Origin: Candidatus Hydrogenedentota bacterium
GTDB lineage: Bacteria; Hydrogenedentota; Hydrogenedentia; Hydrogenedentales; SLHB01
Assembly (NCBI GenBank): GCA_003552765.1
Contig: PUOI01000098.1
Span: 1-5,983 of the forward strand
Reading direction: 5' to 3'
DNA length: 5,983 nt
Positions 1 to 4,725 of this stretch are shown in pieces; the stretch's first letter is position 1, and the number at the start of each line of letters is the position of its first letter. The notes beneath the pieces are model-generated. The model did not search any database. It had not been told where the DNA came from and saw only the letters and a program-made list of their open reading frames with translations. A program made the translations under genes and the position numbers.

Positions 1-83
1 AACGCCCGGCGCACACAACGGGAGATCACGTGGTACCAGGGCGTGGCATCGAGGCTGACCAGGGCCGAGCGGGGGTAGGGCAT
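1..83 (-). CDS. REP-associated tyrosine transposase (RAYT, Y1/IS200-like family), N-terminal fragment cut by window edge
   Basis: The minus strand from an ATG at 83-81 reads MPYPRSALVSLDATPWYHVI then SRCVRRA before the window ends. The pattern R-S-x-L-V-S-L-x-x-T-P-(W/Y)-Y-H-V-x-S-R-C-V-R-R-A is the start I recognise from the gammaproteobacterial subgroup of REP-associated Y1 transposases, single-strand DNA nucleases related to IS200/IS605 TnpA. Such enzymes are known to bind and nick REP hairpins and are usually domesticated, single-copy genes. A good ribosome site, GGAG at 94-91, lies 7 nt before the ATG and supports this start. The HUH motif and catalytic tyrosine would lie beyond the window, so intactness cannot be judged. 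The repeat block just upstream (160-540) fits this role. The family call is strong from the N-terminus alone; activity is unknown. Confidence 0.82.
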   Translation of the reverse strand, partial: MPYPRSALVSLDATPWYHVISRCVRRA

Positions 84-127
84 GGCGGGTCTCCGGGGTG
101 GGAGCAGCGGTGGCGTTGATCCTGTGG

Positions 128-156
128 AGAATGGCAGAGCGGGGTAGCCGGGTCAA
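128..156 (-). promoter_or_regulatory. Weak candidate sigma70 promoter for the RAYT gene
   Basis: On the minus strand TTGACC (156-151) is followed after 17 nt by CATTCT (133-128), about 45 nt before the transposase ATG. The -35 is good (5/6) and the -10 poor (3/6). Weak expression would suit a transposase, but this is a pattern match only. Confidence 0.22.
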
Positions 157-262
157 TCCGAGTGAGTGTCCAAATAAGGTCTCGTTCAAGCCAAGTGGGT
201 GTCCCAGCATTCCCCCGGTGCGCAAGCGAAGTGGGTGTCCCAGCGTTCACGGAGTGGTTTCG

Positions 263-307
263 ACCGCGGCGCCGCCGAGCGTTCAAGCAATGTGGGTGTC
301 CCGGAGT
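263..307. repeat. 45-bp perfect direct repeat, copy A
   Basis: The 45 bases here recur without mismatch at 315-359, a period of 52 bp. Each copy carries in order the palindrome GCGGCGCCGC, CGTTCAAGCAA and GTGGGTGTCCCGGAG. This is the most complete repeat unit visible and probably a recent duplication. Confidence 0.9.
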
Positions 308-314
308 GCGCACA

Positions 315-359
315 ACCGCGGCGCCGCCGAGCGTTCAAGCAATGTGGGTGTCCCGGAGT
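315..359. repeat. 45-bp perfect direct repeat, copy B
   Basis: Identical to 263-307. The match breaks immediately on both sides (262 versus 314, and 308 versus 360), so the unit boundaries are clear. A third, diverged unit lies at about 474-512, with the palindrome altered to GGCGGCGCCCGCC and AAAGTGGG in place of AATGTGGG. Confidence 0.9.
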
Positions 360-525
360 CGTCTGCGGGTGTCCCGGAGCTCCCACGCCGTCGTCGAGGG
401 AGACGAGGGTGGAGCGCGGTTGCGTCATGCGAGGACTCCTTCCATGGAATCGGGATTGCGGAAAGGCTACTGGGGCGGCGCCCGCCGTTCAAGCAAAGTG
501 GGTGTCCCGGAGCTCCACGCGGGTG

Positions 526-571
526 TCCTGGAGTTGCGCCCTTGACTGACGATTACCAACAAACTCCAGGA
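526..571. repeat. 10-bp inverted repeat bracketing the pilE stop codon
   Basis: TCCTGGAGTT at 526-535 is the exact reverse complement of AACTCCAGGA at 562-571, separated by 26 nt. In the pilE transcript the first arm covers codons for the last residues (D-P-G-V) and the second arm is the last repeat of the REP-like block. The stop codon TAA (555-553) lies in the loop. There is no U-tract after it, so it is not a classical intrinsic terminator. It might be a 3'-end stability structure or a chance match. Confidence 0.45.
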
Positions 572-948
572 TCCGAATCCACTTGATCGCCGCTCCCGCG
601 TTCGCCAAGCTGGTTAAGTCTTAGAGTCTTGCATGCGACAGGTCGGTTAGGCCGGCCCGTTTCCGGTGCGGTTGCCACAAGGCTGAAACTCGTGGACGTT
701 GGCGTCACGACAGAAATCGTGTAAAACCCTTCTTCAGACGCACCTCGAATCGTGCAGTTTTCGTAAGTATCTCTACGGGTGAAGCAGCGTTCCAATTGTT
801 GTGCCGCCGAAAGGAGGCCGCTTCTTCCGTCAGCGATTGCGGCTCGGTCAACATACCTTGAATATGAGGGAAACGCTATGGCCGCAAGAATGCCGATTAT
901 CACGACCACCATCATTAACTCGATCAGCGTAAACCCCTGGGTTTTCAT
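553..948 (-). CDS. pilE: PilE-like minor type IV pilin
   Basis: This 131-residue prepilin has a 5-residue leader ending in Gly5, cleavage before Phe, and the mature start FTLIEL with Glu at +5. A hydrophobic helix follows to about residue 27 and then the usual F-P-S-Y turn. The globular part has L-E-R-C-F (Cys55), Cys65, Cys106 and a C-terminal Cys130-Trp end, the cysteine layout common in PilE-type minor pilins. It should be cleaved and methylated by PilD and join the pilus tip or priming complex. I chose the ATG at 948 because it gives a short charged leader. The frame stays open to a TTG at 1050, but that would add 34 residues encoded partly by tandem repeats. A GAGG lies 12 nt upstream, rather distant. 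The gene is last in the cluster, 246 bp after pilW, and may have its own control region. Confidence 0.88.
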   Translation of the reverse strand: MKTQGFTLIELMMVVVIIGILAAIAFPSYSRYVDRAAIADGRSGLLSAAQQLERCFTRRDTYENCTIRGASEEGFYTISVVTPTSTSFSLVATAPETGRPNRPVACKTLRLNQLGERGSGDQVDSDPGVCW

Positions 949-979
949 TGCGTTATATCGCCTCACTACCGATCTTGGT

Positions 980-989
980 CGACTAGTCG
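980..989. promoter_or_regulatory. 10-bp perfect palindrome upstream of pilE, candidate operator
   Basis: CGACTAGTCG is its own reverse complement and sits 32-41 nt before the pilE ATG. It lies next to the tandem repeat at 1000-1035. A dimeric regulator could bind here, but no family consensus is recognised. Confidence 0.3.
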
Positions 990-999
990 TGCGCTCGAA

Positions 1000-1035
1000 A
1001 GTTGGTGCGCACAAAGAAGTTGGTGCGCAAAAATA
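1000..1035. repeat. Two tandem 18-bp repeats upstream of pilE
   Basis: AGTTGGTGCGCACAAAGA (1000-1017) is followed directly by AGTTGGTGCGCAAAAATA (1018-1035), 15 of 18 identical. The first contains the palindrome GTGCGCAC (1005-1012). They lie 52-87 nt upstream of pilE. Iterated sites of this spacing are typical of regulator binding. Read as protein in the extended pilE frame they give CAPT-type repeats, which I judge non-coding. Confidence 0.6.
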
Positions 1036-1194
1036 AGACGCCTTCTCCAATTGCTTCCTCCCGCTTGTATCGCGAACGTGATGCGCCGGTCTCGGAGTGC
1101 GCCCGCGTTACCATGCTGTGAACATTTGACCATCCGGCAACCAATGCGCCGGCAATACATTCGTGCGCACCCAGCATTGACTTGTGTGACCGTT

Positions 1195-1938
1195 TTAGGG
1201 TGCAGCTATGTTGTTGTTTATCCGTTCCAGTATGACGTTGCGGAACGCGGCTTGGAGGGTCACCGTACGAACATCTCCGCTGACTCCAGTCAAACCGAGT
1301 TCAATCTCAACGCCAAGACAGGCCGATTGAATGCCTGTAGGAGAGTAGTCCCAGCCACAAGAATTTGTGTTTTGAGAAATTTCGCTGAATTCAATCGAGG
1401 CGACTCCAGAAACCAGATCCACCACTCTCTCTTCTTGAAGAACCTTCACACCGTTTAAATCGTCACCATCCCACGTTGTATCTGTATCAATGCTCGCGGT
1501 CCTTAAGACGTGACGGCCGCGGCACCGCAAGAATCCGACGCCCTCCCTAATCTCCACGAAGTACTCGTTTTCGACCAATACGAAATCTTCGAAATTCGCA
1601 CCGCAATGGCCGCGCCCTACATAACGAATTCTCAGTTTATCACCATTTTCGATCGCTCCGAAAGAGCGGCGAAGAAGAGCATCTTGCCCGATGGTGGTTT
1701 CCACTTCGTCTGTGTACCCCGCATTGCGTATGTCACGAACTAGATATTCGCTGACGATTCGTACATTCTCTTGCGCCCGCGAAAGCAACTCGGCATCTCC
1801 GGCTGCTACACGTCCTGAAAGGTAAGTCAGGATGAGTGCGCTGATGAGTAATGTCGCCAGGACAAGGGTGATCATTAATTCAACTAGACTGAACCCTGTT
1901 GCGTGCTTTCTCGAGATCGCTTGGCTTCTGTATTTCAT
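1195..1938 (-). CDS. pilW: PilW-like minor type IV pilin
   Basis: The protein of 247 residues starts with a 15-residue leader ending A-T-G, then FSLVELM with Glu at mature +5 and a hydrophobic helix (VELMITLVLATLLISALILT). Y-L-V-R-D-I-R-N-A-G-Y follows about 50 residues into the mature protein and is the hallmark of the PilW family. Four cysteines lie in the globular half. PilW normally works with PilV, PilX and FimT/FimU in the minor-pilin complex that primes pilus assembly. I prefer the ATG at 1938, which has AGGTGAG (1955-1949) 10 nt upstream, over a GTG at 1953 in the same frame; that GTG itself falls inside the ribosome site. It follows pilV by 48 nt, so the two are probably co-transcribed. 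It is somewhat short for a PilW, but no domain is obviously missing. Confidence 0.9.
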   Translation of the reverse strand: MKYRSQAISRKHATGFSLVELMITLVLATLLISALILTYLSGRVAAGDAELLSRAQENVRIVSEYLVRDIRNAGYTDEVETTIGQDALLRRSFGAIENGDKLRIRYVGRGHCGANFEDFVLVENEYFVEIREGVGFLRCRGRHVLRTASIDTDTTWDGDDLNGVKVLQEERVVDLVSGVASIEFSEISQNTNSCGWDYSPTGIQSACLGVEIELGLTGVSGDVRTVTLQAAFRNVILERINNNIAAP

Positions 1939-1986
1939 CGGGTTCCGGCTCACCTGCGGTTATTGGTGGTAAGAATGTTCGTTGCG

Positions 1987-2478
1987 TCAGGAGGCGGGCC
2001 GGCAGAGGATGCCGATTTCGTAGGAGAAGGATTCGGTTCCGGTGTCAAATCGATCCTCGCGCCATGTCAAATCCAAGCCAATGCGCTGAAAATTTGGAGT
2101 TGTTGAGCCTGATATAACCGTTGCGTTTATACCAAGGTTTTCCTCCGAACTGTCGAAACGTGGCAGTGCGAATCTCTCGGGCGTTGCGCTCCAATCCGAG
2201 GCAAAGTCATCGGTATCCACAGCGGGACATCCAGCGCTGATGCGGCCGAGATCGACCCATAAGCGCTCCTCGAAATCAAGAGCCGCCGCAGAAGCGAGTG
2301 AGGTATGCAGGGACGAATGTGTACTCTGGAGCGACTGGACCGTCAGGACAGCTGCTCCCACAAGACCAATGGAGAGAACAAGAAGTGCGATTAATACTTC
2401 TAAAAGCGTGAGGCCCAGCTGCGAGTGACAGGACCGCAAAAGGTTAGGCTGCGAGAAATAACGGGGTCTTGAGGTCAT
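1987..2478 (-). CDS. pilV: PilV-like minor type IV pilin
   Basis: This 163-residue prepilin has a rather long 22-residue basic leader ending Q-L-G. It is cleaved before L-T-L-L-E-V, giving Leu rather than Phe at +1 but keeping Glu at +5. The run LLEVLIALLVLSIGLVGAAVL and the following Q-S-L-Q-S and A-A-A-L-D-F-E-E-R-L segments match the PilV family (usual form A-x-x-L-A-x-x-L-x-E-R). Two cysteines, in A-G-C-P and near the C-terminus in L-C-R-P, could form a disulfide. The ATG at 2478 overlaps the fimT stop as ATGA and has no clear ribosome site, so translation is probably coupled to fimT. A TTG at 2487 in frame is less likely. It belongs to the minor-pilin complex of the inner membrane and pilus tip. 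Confidence 0.88.
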   Translation of the reverse strand: MTSRPRYFSQPNLLRSCHSQLGLTLLEVLIALLVLSIGLVGAAVLTVQSLQSTHSSLHTSLASAAALDFEERLWVDLGRISAGCPAVDTDDFASDWSATPERFALPRFDSSEENLGINATVISGSTTPNFQRIGLDLTWREDRFDTGTESFSYEIGILCRPAS

Positions 2479-2993
2479 GTTGTACAAGGCTCGTTGCTAC
2501 TATTTAGTTGACCGGTCGGCAAAAGTTGAATTTGGCGGTGGTGGCGCCGGGAAGTGCAGTCGGTGTGTTCTAGAGAAAACGTGACGCCCTGGGTATTCCA
2601 CTGGGTCTCCCACTGCGACGAGGATTCGGACCCCACGTCAACCACTAAATACCCTCGGCTGTTAAAAATAAGTTTCATCGGTGCGCCGTTGAGTGTTACG
2701 CCAGTGTTGGTGGCTGTGCGGAGTGGATTCTCTGCACCACGCACCTGCACAGTAGCGGCCCACCCACCGGCAGTTTCCGCCAGGAGGTCCACTTCGACGA
2801 GTCCAGATCGACGTATCGCTTCGCTTCTAGCTAGGTTGATGAGCGCCACCAACTCGTTGTTTTGTGCGGCGACCCGGTTGCTCTTGAGGAGATCGCGGAA
2901 ACTGGGGACGGCGAGCGCCGCGAGGATTGCTATAATGATTACGACGACCATCAGTTCCAGGATGGTAAAACCGCGTGATGTTGATATTCTCAT
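2475..2993 (-). CDS. fimT: FimT/FimU-like (GspH family) minor pilin
   Basis: A 172-residue prepilin with an 8-residue leader (ending S-R-G) and mature start FTILELMVVVIIIAILAALA, with Glu at +5. After the helix come P-S-F-R-D-L-L and R-V-A-A-Q-N-N-E-L-V-A-L-I-N-L-A-R-S-E-A-I-R-R. The latter is the conserved block of the GspH/FimT family. Two C-terminal cysteines (in T-D-C-T and E-P-C-T-T) suggest a disulfide, and a P-T-G-Q motif sits where the family usually has a P-T-G-R type turn. The ATG at 2993 has GAGG about 10 nt upstream and gives the expected leader. It starts 84 nt after pilX and its ATG overlaps the stop of a short upstream frame (2990-3046). FimT and FimU are hard to tell apart without alignment, so the symbol is provisional. 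Confidence 0.87.
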   Translation of the reverse strand: MRISTSRGFTILELMVVVIIIAILAALAVPSFRDLLKSNRVAAQNNELVALINLARSEAIRRSGLVEVDLLAETAGGWAATVQVRGAENPLRTATNTGVTLNGAPMKLIFNSRGYLVVDVGSESSSQWETQWNTQGVTFSLEHTDCTSRRHHRQIQLLPTGQLNSSNEPCTT

Positions 2994-3046
2994 GTGGTCA
3001 GGGCCTCAAACATCTTGCAAACGGCGCGACGAGTTGCCGATCCCAT
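2990..3046 (-). CDS. Possible 18-codon upstream ORF coupled to fimT
   Basis: The frame reads MGSATRRAVCKMFEALTT and ends in TGA at 2992-2990, overlapping the fimT ATG as ATGA. Its own ATG (3046) has a strong ribosome site, AAGGA at 3058-3054, with 7-nt spacing. That is a better site than the one in front of fimT. It lies wholly in the pilX-fimT gap. It could be a translational coupler or leader peptide, or a chance frame. The peptide has no recognisable domain. Confidence 0.3.
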   Translation of the reverse strand: MGSATRRAVCKMFEALTT

Positions 3047-3077
3047 TTTAGCGTCCTTGCGTGGAGGGCGGCCTCTA

Positions 3078-4496
3078 TCAATTGGGCGGTTCCCAATTCT
3101 CTAAGTTCACACGCCAACCGATGTTTTCGCGCCAACTCACAAGGCGCGCCGGGATCTCTGTCAGTTCCTCGGTTCCACCCTCGTCAGCGCCCCCGCATTG
3201 CGGGTTCCACTGGGTCAGCCCGAGGTCTCCGGAGATGCCGGCCAGGAAGTCACAGTCATAGCGATAGAGCGCGGTACCACCTCCGCGGAAATCCAGGTCT
3301 ACCGGGCCGAAGTTTTCTTTCAGAGATGTTCCAGTCTTATCGTAACCACTGTAGTCATCCCAGATGTCGACGACGACAAGAGATCCGGCAAAATTGCCAC
3401 CGGTTCCGCCACCCCCGACCTTGAATTGGCCGCCGAGGACGAGAATAAGTCCTTCGAACGGGGGGGTGCCTCGCCACTCTAGACCCCCTTCGACGATGAG
3501 TATGCCTGCACCAGAGACCGTGCCGCGCATATCCGCGTTGCCCGCGATATAAGTTATCTGTGGGTTGGCGCGGGTCCCGTAGGTTGTGGTCCCTGAGTCA
3601 ACAAATGTTCCCCCCGATGGGGGGTTGATGAATTGCCCGTTCCAGGCTGTGTCTGTGTTCGAATCAATCTGGAACGGTCCTGTGGATAGAGGATTTTCGG
3701 CATCGAGGGGAAAAGACTCTGAGGCACCAGCTCGCAGTTGCTCAAGAAGGGTTATGCGGAATACGTCGACCGTGGTCGGGGATTTCCAGGGTTCGGCAAA
3801 ATCCCCGTCTACACCTGCGATTCCACCCTCGTAATTACCAATGCGGTTATCCCGGATCGCATCTCGAACTGTCTCCCTGCAGTCTTCTTGGGTGGTAATC
3901 GCGGGGCTTTCGTTACCATCCACGTAGAAGGCGTTCGAAGTTGGAAAGCGGTATTGGCTGAGGGAGTCACAACCGAGAAAGCACAGAGCCCCGCAATCAG
4001 GATCGCTTTGTCCAAAAGTCGAAGGAGGTTGTGCCTCGATACGTACTTCAATTGCGCGGCGCGCAATGGGCGTGGTTCCTGAAAAGACCTCCCCGGTAGA
4101 AAGCACAAAATAGTGTGGGGGTAATGGTGAGTCGAGGTCGTCAAATCTCTCGAGGCAATATAATTGCTGGGTAAGACTTACTTCGTTAAAACCGATAGGG
4201 TTCAATGTCGTGGTTAAGGAGACGGCGTTGGCGTCCCAATTGTCAGAGGTGGAGCAGGGCTCTGAGGCCTCTAGTAGAGTGGCGCGGTTGTTGGAGAAAA
4301 ATGTCAGTGAGCTTGAAGCGCCGGCGGAGGCGACTTCGAAGGCAAGCGCCTGCGTACGCGCATTCCCCGCCATCCGCTCCTGCATGTGAGTGTTGCTCAT
4401 GCTGGCGACTGCAACAATGGTGATAATCAGCAGTAGCAACAGCCCGATTACAAGAACAACTCCACTCTGTGTCGAGCGACGATTCAGATGGCGCAT
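3078..4496 (-). CDS. pilX: PilX N-terminal domain protein with large beta-rich passenger, minor pilin
   Basis: This 472-residue protein opens with a 12-residue leader (ending T-Q-S-G), then V-V-L-V-I-G-L-L and a long hydrophobic helix to about residue 31. H-M-Q-E-R-M-A-G-N-A-R then A-L-A-F-E-V-A-S-A-G-A (37-60) is the signature of the PilX N-terminal family. Mature position 5 is Ile, not Glu, as expected for a GspK/PilX-type tip subunit. Ordinary PilX proteins are under about 200 residues, so roughly 270 are extra. Residues 310-410 are Gly-rich with alternating short hydrophobic strands (I-T-Y-I-A-G-N, G-I-L-I-V-E-G-G, L-I-L-V-L-G-G), suggesting a beta-solenoid-like passenger. Eight cysteines lie at about 81, 114, 168, 172, 176, 206, 415 and 434. 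AGAGGA lies 8 nt before the ATG. It is first in the cluster. Exposure at the pilus tip is inference. Confidence 0.85.
   Translation of the reverse strand: MRHLNRRSTQSGVVLVIGLLLLLIITIVAVASMSNTHMQERMAGNARTQALAFEVASAGASSSLTFFSNNRATLLEASEPCSTSDNWDANAVSLTTTLNPIGFNEVSLTQQLYCLERFDDLDSPLPPHYFVLSTGEVFSGTTPIARRAIEVRIEAQPPSTFGQSDPDCGALCFLGCDSLSQYRFPTSNAFYVDGNESPAITTQEDCRETVRDAIRDNRIGNYEGGIAGVDGDFAEPWKSPTTVDVFRITLLEQLRAGASESFPLDAENPLSTGPFQIDSNTDTAWNGQFINPPSGGTFVDSGTTTYGTRANPQITYIAGNADMRGTVSGAGILIVEGGLEWRGTPPFEGLILVLGGQFKVGGGGTGGNFAGSLVVVDIWDDYSGYDKTGTSLKENFGPVDLDFRGGGTALYRYDCDFLAGISGDLGLTQWNPQCGGADEGGTEELTEIPARLVSWRENIGWRVNLENWEPPN
3610..3624. repeat. C6/G6 hairpin inside pilX
   Basis: CCCCCC, GAT, GGGGGG forms a perfect 6-bp GC hairpin with a 3-nt loop. 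It encodes N-P-P-S-G-G at about residues 291-296 of PilX. A second homopolymer tract, seven G on the plus strand at 3460-3466, lies in the same gene at G-T-P-P-F (343-347). Confidence 0.6.
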
Positions 4497-4570
4497 ATTT
4501 CAGGTCCTCTCCAGTAGAGACCGGGACTTGGCAGGTGGTTGTTGCGTGGCCCGGACCTCGCAGGTGTACC

Positions 4571-4607
4571 ATACTATCTTTTTAGGGGTTTACGAATATT
4601 CACGCAA
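4571..4607 (-). promoter_or_regulatory. Candidate sigma70 promoter for the pilin cluster
   Basis: On the minus strand TTGCGT (4607-4602) is followed after exactly 17 nt by TAAAAA (4584-4579), in the only AT-rich part of the intergenic region. A second possible -10, TAGTAT (4576-4571), overlaps downstream. This would give a 5' leader of about 75 nt before pilX. Both boxes are imperfect, so activation by a bound regulator is plausible. Confidence 0.4.
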
Positions 4608-4636
4608 TGGTCGGGAGCCCAATGGCAGGTTTCTCG

Positions 4637-4662
4637 TGCCAAGCGGTTGCCGAATGCCAAGC
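4637..4662. promoter_or_regulatory. Direct repeat upstream of the pilX promoter, candidate AlgR-type site
   Basis: TGCCAAGC occurs at 4637-4644 and again at 4655-4662 on the plus strand (GCTTGGCA on the coding strand), an 18-bp period. The pair is centred about 43 nt upstream of the candidate -35, a normal activator position. LytTR-domain regulators are known to bind paired direct repeats, and the gene next door encodes one. The bases do not match the Pseudomonas AlgR consensus as I remember it, so the assignment is tentative. Confidence 0.33.
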
Positions 4663-4725
4663 CCGCGCGGAGCGGTGGCTCCGTCGAGCGAGACCGTGAG
4701 TTGCGCGAGAGGCCCGGCCGTCCAG

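Larger units (their letters stand above)
160..540. repeat. REP/BIME-like cluster of GTGGGTGTCC direct repeats beside the RAYT gene
   Basis: This stretch holds no credible gene. Eight copies or relics of the core GTGGGTGTCC lie in one orientation, starting at 162 (GTGAGTGTCC), 195, 231, 292, 344, 365 (GCGGGTGTCC), 498 and 519 (GCGGGTGTCC). Better copies are preceded by CGTTCAAGC (183, 280, 332, 486) and followed by GGAG. GC-rich palindromes precede three of them: GCGGCGCCGC at 266-275 and 318-327, and a related GGCGGCGCC at 474-482. Gly/Pro/Val-rich open frames cross the block in all three plus frames, as expected from stop-poor GC-rich repeats. Position beside a RAYT suggests these are its REP substrates. 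That link is inference; the repeats themselves are read directly. Confidence 0.7.

Noticed and set aside
160..540. CRISPR array
   Set aside because: Spacing is irregular (21, 33, 36, 52, 61 and 133 bp), the cores are only about 10 bp, and the intervals between some copies are themselves repeated rather than unique.
98..586. Long plus-strand open frames across the repeat block, in all three frames
   Set aside because: They arise from GC-rich repeats lacking stops. The peptides are repetitive Val-Gly-Val-Pro or Ser-Gly-Cys-Pro strings, several frames are open at once, and no frame looks like a known domain.
949..982. Leaderless pilE promoter with TATAAC (957-952) as -10
   Set aside because: The box is only 3 nt from the ATG and its -35 (TCGACC at 982-977) needs a 19-nt spacer. 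A Shine-Dalgarno-like GAGG upstream argues for an ordinary leader.
949..1050. Extended pilE start at TTG 1050
   Set aside because: It would add 34 residues, partly from an 18-bp tandem repeat, before a normal short prepilin leader. The ATG at 948 gives the classic MKTQG-FTLIEL start.
4623..4641. Sigma54 (-24/-12) promoter based on TTGGCACG before pilX
   Set aside because: The GG and GC elements are 14 nt apart instead of the strict 12, so the match fails on spacing despite a good -24 box.
4669..4690. Intrinsic terminator after algR
   Set aside because: A CGGAGC/GCTCCG hairpin exists on the coding strand, but no U-tract follows it.
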